Below are positions 1 through 8,520 of a DNA stretch of 32,919 nucleotides, one piece after another. Both the position numbers and the translations under genes were made by a program. A model generated the notes under the pieces. It was not told the DNA's origin. It worked only from the letters and a program-made list of their open reading frames with translations, and searched no databases. Numbering within the stretch: position 1 is the first letter of the stretch; each line of letters starts with the position of its first letter. Source of the DNA: Schleiferiaceae bacterium (GTDB lineage: Bacteria > Bacteroidota > Bacteroidia > Flavobacteriales > Schleiferiaceae); NCBI GenBank assembly GCA_022424815.1, contig JAKMGS010000002.1, positions 1 to 32,919 of the forward strand. Reading direction: 5' to 3'.

Positions 1-437
1 TGGAATACACTGCGGATATGTAATTCTGTTCCGTGCTGTTCTGAGAGGGCCAAGGCCTTGCGATCTAGTACGCCGATACCCGCTGCGGCTAATTCCTGTG
101 CCTCTTGGTAATTCATTCGCTCAATGATCTGAGCGTGTTCCACAATGCGAGGGTCCGCCGTGTAGACTCCCTTCACAAGGGTCCATTGCTCGACGACACT
201 AGCGCCCAATTCTTTTGCCCAGCGTGCTGCCTTAACCTTGCCTTCACCGCGCTCGTAACTGCGCGCCTCCAGTTCAAAGGGCACGGAGGACAATGCACCA
301 AACAACGACTCAACATGCGCCCGTGGAAAGAGGATGAAGGTGTTCTCGCCGTCGCGCTTTTTTAACAGTTCAACGGTCTGGGCAACAGCCTTTTCATCCG
401 TGAAAATATCATGGGTTAGTTGTACGATTCTACGCAT
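1..437 (-). CDS. Partial CDS (C-terminus off the left edge): aspartokinase-like remnant domain, probably the N-terminus of a homoserine dehydrogenase/ThrA-like protein
   Basis: My translation from ATG at 437: MRRIVQLTHDIFTDEKAVAQTVELLKKRDGENTFILFPRAHVESLFGALSSVPFELEARSYERGEGKVKAARWAKELGASVVEQWTLVKGVYTADPRIVEHAQIIERMNYQEAQELAAAGIGVLDRKALALSEQHGTELHIRSVF. The segment WTxVxGVYTxDPRxVxxAxxIxxMxYQEAxEL resembles the end of aspartokinase catalytic domains. It overlaps the metX stop by 8 nt. Open to the window edge. Confidence 0.75.
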   Translation of the reverse strand, partial: MRRIVQLTHDIFTDEKAVAQTVELLKKRDGENTFILFPRAHVESLFGALSSVPFELEARSYERGEGKVKAARWAKELGASVVEQWTLVKGVYTADPRIVEHAQIIERMNYQEAQELAAAGIGVLDRKALALSEQHGTELHIRSVF

Positions 438-1413
438 GGTAAAATTCTAATATTTCTTTTGTAATCTGTTCATATTCAAGTAAAAAGCCGTCGTGACCAA
501 AAGCACTCTGGAGCACCTTCAAACGGCCTGTAGGCAAGGCGTCTATCAAGGATTGTTGCACGGGAATTGGGATCAAAACATCGCTGTCAAAACCCAGTAC
601 TAAGGTGTTGATATGGAGGCTCGCCAAAGCTTGCTGAGTACCGCCTCGACCCCGACCGATATGGTGGGTATCGAGCTGCTGCGTCAACCTGTAATACGAC
701 GGCGCATCGAATCGGCGCACTAATTTCTCCCCCTGGTAACGGATGTAGGAAGGTGCACGATATTGGTCCAATTCCTCCAACGAGTCCTGCTGCGCAGTAT
801 TGAATTGGGCCGTTGCTCTATAATTCAACATTCCTATGCCACGCGCCGCTTGCAAACCCTTCGAACCGTCCCCCGTCCAAAGCGTGGCATCGGCCTCCAT
901 CGCCAATCGCTGGGCCTCGTGAATGGCTTTGTTCCATGGCATCTCCTCTGCCCCTGTAGCCAACAAGATCATATGGTCCACCGATCCTTCGAAGCCCAAG
1001 GCGAATTCCAAGGCCTGGTACCCTCCAAAACTTCCGCCAATGAGGGTGTGGATGTAATTTAGGCCGAGGTGTTGCGCCAAAAATAATTGGGCACTTACCG
1101 TATCTCGTACCGTCAAAATGGGGAAATCTTGCCCCTCTAATGCGTGGTTTCCCGGACTGCTCGAACCATAGGGCGATCCTAATACATTCGCACATACTAC
1201 TGCATATCCCTCGCCGTACAACCCTTTTGGGCCGAACAAACCCGGCCACCATTCTGTCGGATCATCATTGGCCGTCAAAGCATGAAACACCCACACCACA
1301 GGCTCTTTGAATAGGTCTCCCTTTATACGGTAATGAAGCACCACATCTTTTAGGTCGCCGCCGCGCTCAAGGGAAAGTGAAGGAATATTTAACTGGTGTG
1401 CTTTCATCGACAC
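430..1413 (-). CDS. metX: Homoserine O-acetyltransferase (MetX-type alpha/beta hydrolase)
   Basis: 327 aa; HALTAN, WWPGLFGPKG, CANVLGSPYGSSSP, GGSFGGYQALE nucleophile elbow and GHDGFL C-terminal His region typical of MetX. Confidence 0.92.
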   Translation of the reverse strand: MSMKAHQLNIPSLSLERGGDLKDVVLHYRIKGDLFKEPVVWVFHALTANDDPTEWWPGLFGPKGLYGEGYAVVCANVLGSPYGSSSPGNHALEGQDFPILTVRDTVSAQLFLAQHLGLNYIHTLIGGSFGGYQALEFALGFEGSVDHMILLATGAEEMPWNKAIHEAQRLAMEADATLWTGDGSKGLQAARGIGMLNYRATAQFNTAQQDSLEELDQYRAPSYIRYQGEKLVRRFDAPSYYRLTQQLDTHHIGRGRGGTQQALASLHINTLVLGFDSDVLIPIPVQQSLIDALPTGRLKVLQSAFGHDGFLLEYEQITKEILEFYHA

Positions 1414-2570
1414 GCTTGGTTAAAATCTTCAATCAAATCCGCAACGGTTTCCAAACCGATACTAAATCGAAGCAGTCCATCCGTAATCCCTACCGCCTCA
1501 CGCACGTCCTTCGCCGTCTTGGAATGGGTGGTAGACGCAGGATGCGTGGCAATACTACGAGCATCTCCCAAATTCGCGGTTAAGGAGAATATCTTCAATC
1601 CGTTTAAAATGGTTCTTCCGCGCTCGATGCCCCCTTTGACCACCGCACTCACCATCCCGCCACCGGCGTCCATCTGGGCTTGTGCAAGGGCGTATTGAGG
1701 ATGTGATGGCAATCCAGGATAGATCACGCGCTCCACATCTGGATGTGTTTCTAATGCCTGCGCAAAGGCCAAGGCATTACTGCAATGACGGTCCATACGA
1801 ACCGCCAAGGTTTCTAAGCTCTTACTCAACACCCATGCGTTGAACGGCGACATAGATGGTCCCGTACGACGAATAAATCCATAGCAAGCATCCACATATT
1901 CTGCCTTGCCTACAATGGCCCCTCCTAACACTCGGCCCTGACCATCGATCCACTTTGTTGCGCTGTGGATGATCAGGTCCGCTCCAAACTCGCTAGGTCG
2001 TTGCAAATAGGGCGTGGCGAAGCAATTGTCCACGGTGTATATGAGGTTGTACTTTTGACATAATTGGCCAATAAAGGCTAAATCAATGAGGTCAAGCGTA
2101 GGATTTGTAGGAGTTTCGAAGAACACCAGCTTTGAGTTCGGCTGTACTGACGCCTCCCATTCCTCAGGGTTCCTAGCATCCACGAAGGTGCAGGTGATGC
2201 CCCATTTCGGGAGGATTTCATTCAAGATATAGGTGCTGTTCCCAAAAATGGCGCGTGCCGCAATGATGTGATCTCCCGCTTGCAACAAGGCCGCAAAGGT
2301 GGTAAACACGGCATTCATCCCAGAAGCTGTGGCTACTCCAGCCTCAGCACCTTCTAAAGTCGCGAGTTTACGCGCAAACTCATCGGTGTTGGGATTAGAA
2401 AATCTACTGTAGAGATTCCCCTGCTGCTCCCCTGCGAAAAGGGCCGCTCCCATTTCAGCATCGTCAAAGGTGAAGCTCGAGGTTAAGAACAAAGGAGCAC
2501 TGTGTTCGCGGTGCTGGCTCTGCTCGATCTGGGTTCTTATGGCCCTGGTTTCAAATCCTTTCCCTTCCAT
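1404..2570 (-). CDS. PLP-dependent trans-sulfuration enzyme (O-acetylhomoserine sulfhydrylase / cystathionine gamma-synthase family)
   Basis: Likely start is the internal Met (MEGKGFETRAIR) at 2570; YSRFSNPN, VVTASGM-like, TVDNCFATPYLQRP, SATKWIDGQGRVLGGA, and SIGLE C-terminal motif. Confidence 0.92.
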   Translation of the reverse strand: MEGKGFETRAIRTQIEQSQHREHSAPLFLTSSFTFDDAEMGAALFAGEQQGNLYSRFSNPNTDEFARKLATLEGAEAGVATASGMNAVFTTFAALLQAGDHIIAARAIFGNSTYILNEILPKWGITCTFVDARNPEEWEASVQPNSKLVFFETPTNPTLDLIDLAFIGQLCQKYNLIYTVDNCFATPYLQRPSEFGADLIIHSATKWIDGQGRVLGGAIVGKAEYVDACYGFIRRTGPSMSPFNAWVLSKSLETLAVRMDRHCSNALAFAQALETHPDVERVIYPGLPSHPQYALAQAQMDAGGGMVSAVVKGGIERGRTILNGLKIFSLTANLGDARSIATHPASTTHSKTAKDVREAVGITDGLLRFSIGLETVADLIEDFNQACR

Positions 2571-2977
2571 CAGGCACGTTTTAAAATGAGTTCTACCGGA
2601 CCTGACGCCTCGAGTACAGCGTAGGCGCTGCAATATTTTTCTCGGGTCAACTGGGCCGCGCGTTCTAAGACTTTATCAGAAGCATCGGTATCCACCGTGA
2701 TGGTCATTTCAATCTTAGAAAAAATCTTGGGCAAGGTCTCTCGTCGTGCAGCAGTAACCTCAGCCTTGTAATCACGAATGGCATGCTTGCCCTTCTTTAA
2801 AATGTGTACGATATCAATAGCGCTACAACCGGCTAATGAGATTAGCATCAGCTGCATAGGGCGAAAACCTTGATCGTGACCGCCGAACTCTTCGGCAGTA
2901 TCTAAAATCATTTCATGCTGGCCTGCAGTGGCTTTAAAGCCGAAGGCATCGTCAATTCGTTCTAAAGAAATTTTCAT
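2570..2977 (-). CDS. OsmC family protein
   Basis: 135 aa; LAGCSAIDI and REKYCSAYAVL motifs with the two conserved cysteines of OsmC/Ohr proteins; TGATG coupling to the next gene. Confidence 0.9.
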   Translation of the reverse strand: MKISLERIDDAFGFKATAGQHEMILDTAEEFGGHDQGFRPMQLMLISLAGCSAIDIVHILKKGKHAIRDYKAEVTAARRETLPKIFSKIEMTITVDTDASDKVLERAAQLTREKYCSAYAVLEASGPVELILKRA

Positions 2978-3001
2978 ACTTCATCAATTTTTGTTGAAGT
3001 A
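2977..3001 (-). promoter_or_regulatory. Putative expression-platform hairpin overlapping the OsmC start codon
   Basis: Perfect 7-bp inverted repeat TACTTCA...TGAAGTA whose 3' arm includes the A of the ATG at 2977. Confidence 0.5.
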
Positions 3002-3038
3002 CCAGAACGACAGAAAGAAAAACAGAATACTGAGTTTC

Positions 3039-3138
3039 GTATCTACCTCCGCAATGTGCGAAGAGGAATTAGCACCTTCTTGGATGACCAAGGGTTGCTA
3101 AGGTTTCATCGGGCCTTTCCCTCCACCTTTCTGGATAC
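3039..3138 (-). ncRNA. SAM-I (S-box) riboswitch in the leader of the OsmC-sulfhydrylase-metX operon
   Basis: Minus strand reads GTATCCAGAAAGGTGGAGGGAAAGGCCCGATGAAACCTTAGCAACCCTTGGTCATCCAAGAAGGTGCTAATTCC...GGAGGTAGATAC. This matches the S-box core (AGAGAGGTGGAGGGAC-GGCCCGATGAAACC-GCAACC...AAGGTGCTAATTCC), with P1 GTATC/GATAC closing it. Confidence 0.95.
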
Positions 3139-3188
3139 CTCAAATGTCAAAGGACATCACAAATAAAAGAACTAATTTTTATTTGCCC

Positions 3189-3794
3189 TTATTCCATTGG
3201 CGAAATTTTATAAAAAAGGCCAAGCCCTGTTACCAGTGGGTTGTAGCTCACCCTCACGGCCCAGTGATCAGAGAAATACACATCTGCCGTGGCATTTGCT
3301 CCGAGCAACGTTCCTCCCCCTTCACCTTCCAAAGGTTCCAAGGTTGGATTGAGTAAATCATTGACGTCGTGATAGCCACTAAGCAATCCTCCTTGAAGGC
3401 CTAGACTTATTCTTTCATGGGGATGAAATCTGAAATCTATTCCCGCCATAAAGGCAATCTGACGCCAAGAATTCCACATCACGCTCTGGATGAGGTCCAG
3501 CTCCCATTGCTCGTTTTTTGACACGGACATGGGGATACGAGTCGTGAATAATGGTAAATCGTGGTTGAACCCATAAAACCAGCTGGTATCACGAAAGGTA
3601 AAAGCATAAGTACTCTGACCGGGAAGGTTAGCAGGATCCGTCCATGTACCGTCCACCAAAATCCAATCCTGTTGGGTGATCCCTAAATCTTTGTGAAAAG
3701 CCCGAAGATATCCGAGCTCTATGGACCATTGCTGTTGGGCATGAGCATTCCAACCCATGAGTAAGAAGGCCCATACCGCAATGCAATGTTTCAT
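3189..3794 (-). CDS. Secreted/outer-membrane beta-rich protein of unknown function
   Basis: Signal peptide MKHCIAVWAFLLMGWNAHA; alternating amphipathic strands and a C-terminal barrel-like region; starts 1 nt after the SulP stop. Confidence 0.65.
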   Translation of the reverse strand: MKHCIAVWAFLLMGWNAHAQQQWSIELGYLRAFHKDLGITQQDWILVDGTWTDPANLPGQSTYAFTFRDTSWFYGFNHDLPLFTTRIPMSVSKNEQWELDLIQSVMWNSWRQIAFMAGIDFRFHPHERISLGLQGGLLSGYHDVNDLLNPTLEPLEGEGGGTLLGANATADVYFSDHWAVRVSYNPLVTGLGLFYKISPME

Positions 3795-3795
3795 G

Positions 3796-5424
3796 TTACT
3801 TTCCTTTGAACAGCTTTTTCATCCCAGTAGCTTTCACCTTGGGTTTATTTAACACGTGCTTGTCAAAATCTTCTACGGGAGTTTCGGATACGGTTGCATC
3901 AAACCCTAAACACTCAACATTAATGTCGCGAGTGGAAGCATTTACTTGAAATTCCTCAACAATCTCTACGACATCCGGATGTATACGTAGTGAATTACGT
4001 GCGTCAAGTACCACTCTAGCGCCATCAGGGAGGGTGTTTAATGTTCGCTGAATACTTGCCTTATTTAAGAAGCTGACACTTTCACTAAATTCAATTCGAA
4101 TGGGCTCACCAGCTTTGTAGTTCTTGATATCAAATTTGTAAGGGAGCTTAAAATTATCCCAAAGAATGTAGACGATAGCCACAACCAATCCCAAAGCGAT
4201 ACCAGTCAATAGGTCTGTTAAAACTATTCCTGCAACGGTTACCGTAAAAGGAATGAACTCACTTTGACCCTTTTTCCACATGGCGATAAAAAGCGCTGGC
4301 TTCGCCAATTTCCATCCAACAATCAAAAGTATCGCTGCAAGTGCTGCCAGTGGAATCATATTCAAAACCTTTGGAATCGCATACGCACAAATCAATAATA
4401 ACGCACCATGAATAAATGCCGAAGCCTTCGTGCGACCACCGCTTTGGATATTCGCAGAGGAACGCACAATTACCTGAGTAATAGGTAAACCGCCTATTAA
4501 TCCACTTACTACGTTCCCCGCACCCTGTGCCCAAAGTTCCTTGTTAGTTGGAGTAACACGTTTAAAGGGGTCCAATTTATCCGTCGCTTCCACACATAGT
4601 AATGTTTCCAGAGAAGCAACGACAGCCATCGTAATACCTAGTGTATAAATAGCAGGATTCGCGAAAGCCGTCATATCAGGAGTTGTGAACTGACTCATAA
4701 ATCCATCCAAACCTTCCGTTACCGGAATAGAAACTAAATGATCCGCCGATAACATCCAACCTTCAATGGTACTGCTATACGTAGCTATCAGAATACCCAT
4801 CACAACCGTTACCAGCGGCCCTTGGATGATTGTGGTAAAACTCAATTTCTTCATAAATGGGCGCTCCCATAAGATTAACACTGCTAACCCTAGTGCGGCA
4901 ATAAGTGCCGCTGTTGGGTTTAATGAATCGAGCATCCATTTTAATTCCGAAAAGGTATTATGTCCATCTTGTTGAATAAATGACATATCACCTTCTGGAT
5001 CGGCATCATAGCCAACAGCGTGCGGAATCTGCTTTAGGAAAATGATAATACCAATACCCGATAACATTCCTTTAATGACAGAGGATGGAAAGTAATAGCC
5101 AATGACACCGGCGCGTAGGGCACCTAAAATCATTTGTGTAATCCCTGCTACAACGACCGCAGCTAAAAAGGTGGGATAGGCCCCCAGCTCTTCAATGGCG
5201 CCATACACAATGACCGCCAAACCGGCAGCTGGTCCACTCACACCCAGCGGGCTACCACTGAGCGGCGCGACGATTAATCCACCGACAATACCGGCGATAA
5301 GTCCTGAAAATAACGGTGCGCCTGAGGCTAATGCAATCCCTAAACAAAGGGGCAAGGCGACTAAAAATACCACGACGGCGCTCGGCACGTCATACTTGAA
5401 ATTTCGAAGTGGGCTGTAGTCCAT
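3796..5424 (-). CDS. SulP family inorganic anion transporter with C-terminal STAS domain
   Basis: 542 aa polytopic protein; PLCLGIALASGAPLFSGLIAGIVGG, SGPAAGL, GLIGGLPITQVIVRSSANIQSGGRTK signatures; STAS-like C-terminus. Confidence 0.95.
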   Translation of the reverse strand: MDYSPLRNFKYDVPSAVVVFLVALPLCLGIALASGAPLFSGLIAGIVGGLIVAPLSGSPLGVSGPAAGLAVIVYGAIEELGAYPTFLAAVVVAGITQMILGALRAGVIGYYFPSSVIKGMLSGIGIIIFLKQIPHAVGYDADPEGDMSFIQQDGHNTFSELKWMLDSLNPTAALIAALGLAVLILWERPFMKKLSFTTIIQGPLVTVVMGILIATYSSTIEGWMLSADHLVSIPVTEGLDGFMSQFTTPDMTAFANPAIYTLGITMAVVASLETLLCVEATDKLDPFKRVTPTNKELWAQGAGNVVSGLIGGLPITQVIVRSSANIQSGGRTKASAFIHGALLLICAYAIPKVLNMIPLAALAAILLIVGWKLAKPALFIAMWKKGQSEFIPFTVTVAGIVLTDLLTGIALGLVVAIVYILWDNFKLPYKFDIKNYKAGEPIRIEFSESVSFLNKASIQRTLNTLPDGARVVLDARNSLRIHPDVVEIVEEFQVNASTRDINVECLGFDATVSETPVEDFDKHVLNKPKVKATGMKKLFKGK

Positions 5425-5470
5425 AGTTTCTGATATAGTGTAGTTCGTCTCAATCTAAGTCATAACTCCA

Positions 5471-6307
5471 TTGAAAGCAATGTTTTTTTCATTCTATTTA
5501 TTCGCTTTTTTTATTTTTATTTGCATCATGCTCAGTTACAGTACACATATTTCGGATCCTGATCTTCCATGGGTAACATTCGTGCATGGAGCAGGCGGCT
5601 CAAGCACGATTTGGTATAAACAACTACGTGCGTTTAGGAAGCACTTTAATGTTTTATTAGTGGATTTGCGAGGTCACGGTAGAAGTAAAGCTCCTTTTTA
5701 CGAAAAATTAAAAACCTATAATTTTTCTACCATTGGAGATGAAGTACTCGAGGTCCTTGATTACATTAAAATCAAACGAACCCATTGGATAGGTATATCT
5801 CTCGGAACCATTATTATTCGTGACATTACTGACCGGTATCCCGAAAGGACCATTAGTATGATAATGGGTGGAGCCGTGATGAAGTTAAATAAACGTGGGC
5901 AAGTTTTGATGCGCGCGGGTGCTACACTAAAAAGTGTACTGCCCTACATGATTTTATATCGATTTTTCGCATGGATCATAATGCCAAGAAAAACACACAG
6001 AGAAGCACGTAATCTTTTCATTAAAGAGGCCCGAAAGCTTTATCAAAGGGAGTTTAAGCGATGGTTTACTTTAGTGGCTCAGGTAAACCCGCTGTTACGC
6101 TATTTTCGATTTAAAGACAGTAATGTTCCTACACTGTACATCATGGGGAGCGAAGATCATATGTTTCTCCCAAGCATCAGAAAGATTGTTTCAAGTCACC
6201 AAAGTGCGCTACTCCATGTGATTGAGAACTGCGGGCACGTTGTCAATGTCGAGCAATCTGATCATTTCAATGAAGCAGCCATTAAGTTCTTGAAACAGCA
6301 TTCATAA
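5471..6307 (+). CDS. Alpha/beta hydrolase
   Basis: HGAGGSS oxyanion motif, DLRGHGRS, GISLGT nucleophile elbow, C-terminal CGHVVN histidine. Start could be TTG 5471 or ATG 5480. Confidence 0.88.
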   Translation: MKAMFFSFYLFAFFIFICIMLSYSTHISDPDLPWVTFVHGAGGSSTIWYKQLRAFRKHFNVLLVDLRGHGRSKAPFYEKLKTYNFSTIGDEVLEVLDYIKIKRTHWIGISLGTIIIRDITDRYPERTISMIMGGAVMKLNKRGQVLMRAGATLKSVLPYMILYRFFAWIIMPRKTHREARNLFIKEARKLYQREFKRWFTLVAQVNPLLRYFRFKDSNVPTLYIMGSEDHMFLPSIRKIVSSHQSALLHVIENCGHVVNVEQSDHFNEAAIKFLKQHS

Positions 6308-6309
6308 AC

Positions 6310-6621
6310 ATGCTCAAGACTCCTTATACACGATTTAAATGGGTAGCTTTTTTCGAAGGTAGCTCGTTCCTCGTGCTCCTTTTCATTACCATGCCGTTGA
6401 AATACTTAGCGGACATGCCCATGCCGAACAAAGTGTTTGGAATGTTGCACGGATTACTCACCGTCCTCTATTTATTCGCGCTTATTGAATTTAAGCTGAA
6501 CTACAAGGTGAGCTGGAAGGAGTTTTTAATCTTCCTAACGGCCTCGTTACTGCCCTTTGGCACATTTTACGCAGAAAAGCGTTGGTTGCGCCCTATTGGT
6601 GCTGCGCACGGCGAATCTTAA
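6310..6621 (+). CDS. DUF3817-type integral membrane protein
   Basis: Small three-helix protein; FEGSSFLVLLFITMPLKY and HGLLTVLYLFAL typical of DUF3817. Confidence 0.8.
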   Translation: MLKTPYTRFKWVAFFEGSSFLVLLFITMPLKYLADMPMPNKVFGMLHGLLTVLYLFALIEFKLNYKVSWKEFLIFLTASLLPFGTFYAEKRWLRPIGAAHGES

Positions 6622-6785
6622 TCTTCTAGCGCGTCCAATTTTTGTAAGACCTCCTGCGCCTGCGCCTGCACACGGTCGCTCTCCGCACGATTGCTGTGGC
6701 TGAGCTCGTAGCTCTTTTTGATCAGCGCATCGTATTCTGCTTCTAATTTCTCGCGCTCCGTCTTCTTCTTGAACAATCCAAACAT
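6618..6785 (-). CDS. Small Lacal_2735-like (DUF6435-like) protein
   Basis: Internal Met at 6785: MFGLFKKKTEREKLEAEYDALIKKSYELSHSNRAESDRVQAQAQEVLQKLDALED, resembling short flavobacterial Lacal_2735 family proteins. Confidence 0.75.
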   Translation of the reverse strand: MFGLFKKKTEREKLEAEYDALIKKSYELSHSNRAESDRVQAQAQEVLQKLDALED

Positions 6786-6801
6786 TGTGTATCTTTTCCC
6801 T

Positions 6802-7863
6802 ATGAAACACCGCGTCCTTGGAATTGGTTCAATGATGTGCTTGCTAATGGCCTGCACCACTCCTGAGCCGCCTACCCCCACCCCTAGTGATCACCCGCTC
6901 CGCGGCACAGATTTTAGTCAGCTTCCGAAAATCGAAGCGTATAACTACGAGTTTAAGGACGCCGACGGCAACCCAGCAGATGCGCTGGAAATCTTAAGAA
7001 ACACCGGCCTCAATCTGATCCGGTTAAAAGTCTGGAACAACCCCACTGGGGATGGGTCTTTAGAGGAGTTGGTCCCCTATGTTCAGAGACTTAAAACCCT
7101 TGGATTCCAGACCATGCTCACCTTCCACTACAGCAACACTTGGGCCGATCCGGGCGCTCAGTCCATCCCTACGCAATGGGAAAACCTCAGCATGAACGAA
7201 CTTGCCGATAGCGTTCGCACCTTCACCCAACACGTGGTCGCCACCCTGCAACCAGAATATGTTCAAATAGGCAATGAAATCAACCACGGATTCATGCATC
7301 CTTTTGGCGTGCGCAACGGCAATGGAAATTTCCAGACTCTCCTAGCCGCGGGAATTGAAGGTGCCAAGGCAGCAGATTCCTCGGTAACGACCATCCTACA
7401 TTACGCCGGATACGACAACGCCATGAACTTCTACGCCACCGTTGACTCCTTGGATTACGATTGGATTGGGCTGTCCTACTACCCGAAATGGCACGGCACG
7501 AGCTTGTCCACTCTATCTGAAACCTGTTTTAGTTTGGCCGATTCCTTCCAACGCCCCGTTTCTATCGTAGAAACCTCCTATGCATTCACCTTGGGTTGGA
7601 ACGACTGGACCAACAACCACATCGGCGGCACCTCCGATTTACATCCCGATTATCCGGCTACTCCTGAAGGTCAAGCGAATTTGATGGCAGATTTACGAGC
7701 CATTACGGATTCTTTGGGCACGGGATTAGTCTATTGGGGCGGAGAGCTGGTGGCCTACAAGGGTCCCGAAGCGACGGACGGCAGTCCCTACGAGAATCAA
7801 GCGCTGTTCAACTTCCAAGGCATGGCCTTGCCCGCACTGAAAACCTTGGGACAGGAACCTTAA
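6802..7863 (+). CDS. Arabinogalactan endo-beta-1,4-galactanase (GH53), lipoprotein
   Basis: Lipobox LLMAC; NTGLNLIRLKVWNNP, TFHYSNTWADPGAQ, QIGNEINHG (acid/base Glu), SIVETSYAF (nucleophile Glu). Confidence 0.9.
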   Translation: MKHRVLGIGSMMCLLMACTTPEPPTPTPSDHPLRGTDFSQLPKIEAYNYEFKDADGNPADALEILRNTGLNLIRLKVWNNPTGDGSLEELVPYVQRLKTLGFQTMLTFHYSNTWADPGAQSIPTQWENLSMNELADSVRTFTQHVVATLQPEYVQIGNEINHGFMHPFGVRNGNGNFQTLLAAGIEGAKAADSSVTTILHYAGYDNAMNFYATVDSLDYDWIGLSYYPKWHGTSLSTLSETCFSLADSFQRPVSIVETSYAFTLGWNDWTNNHIGGTSDLHPDYPATPEGQANLMADLRAITDSLGTGLVYWGGELVAYKGPEATDGSPYENQALFNFQGMALPALKTLGQEP

Positions 7864-8480
7864 CGATTTCCTCTAAAGACCCTGGACTTTGTATTCCTGC
7901 TCGATTTTTCGTTTCCAAAGCTCCCCCGAATCGCAGAACCTCCTGTTGTATCCCCTTTACGGTAAGCAACACGCAAGGAATTTTGGATGTCTTTTAAGAA
8001 TACGTATTGCTCCTTTTCCAACCCAAAGACCATGTCCATCTCAGGCAACTGGTGAATGGTAATGGTATGGATGCCCCCCATTCGTTGCAAACTAATGTCG
8101 TTGTCCTCATACCCTAAATCCCCTGCGGTAAAGACAAAATGGTATTCCAAGGAATTCACCTCAAACTTCAATGGCTCCAAACTCTTTAGCGTCGCAGAAG
8201 CATTTTCTCCATCAAAAGTTAAGGTGGTATGATCGGTAGATTTGTAGAACATACTACCCGGATGACTCACCGTGAAAATGAAACGAAACCGCTCTTGATT
8301 ATTCTCCAATCCGTATCGTGCTTCGAGCATCACGGTGGTATCCCCGTGCTCCGCCAACTTAAATGGCAACACCTTGGCAATTTGATATCCGCGAGGATCC
8401 ACATCAAAGACGACCTGCTTGTTCTGGGCAAAAGTTCCCATGCAGAGCAAAAACACAAGGATACTTAGGTTGATTTTCAT
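7860..8480 (-). CDS. Secreted protein of unknown function
   Basis: Internal Met at 8480 gives a clean signal peptide MKINLSILVFLLCMGTFAQ; no family recognised. Confidence 0.6.
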   Translation of the reverse strand: MKINLSILVFLLCMGTFAQNKQVVFDVDPRGYQIAKVLPFKLAEHGDTTVMLEARYGLENNQERFRFIFTVSHPGSMFYKSTDHTTLTFDGENASATLKSLEPLKFEVNSLEYHFVFTAGDLGYEDNDISLQRMGGIHTITIHQLPEMDMVFGLEKEQYVFLKDIQNSLRVAYRKGDTTGGSAIRGSFGNEKSSRNTKSRVFRGNR

Positions 8481-8520
8481 GGCATATCGTATTTTGGGAC
8501 TCCTAAACTTACTTCGAATT

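Noticed and set aside
105-365. 86-aa + strand ORF at the left edge
   Set aside because: Antisense to the aspartokinase-like CDS that continues off the window.
818-1252. 144-aa minus-strand ORF in another frame of metX
   Set aside because: Alternate-frame ORF over a clear MetX; composition looks non-coding.
6802-7863. GH53 galactanase as part of a polysaccharide utilisation locus
   Set aside because: No adjacent SusC/SusD or other glycosidases; the TonB receptor is over 20 kb away.
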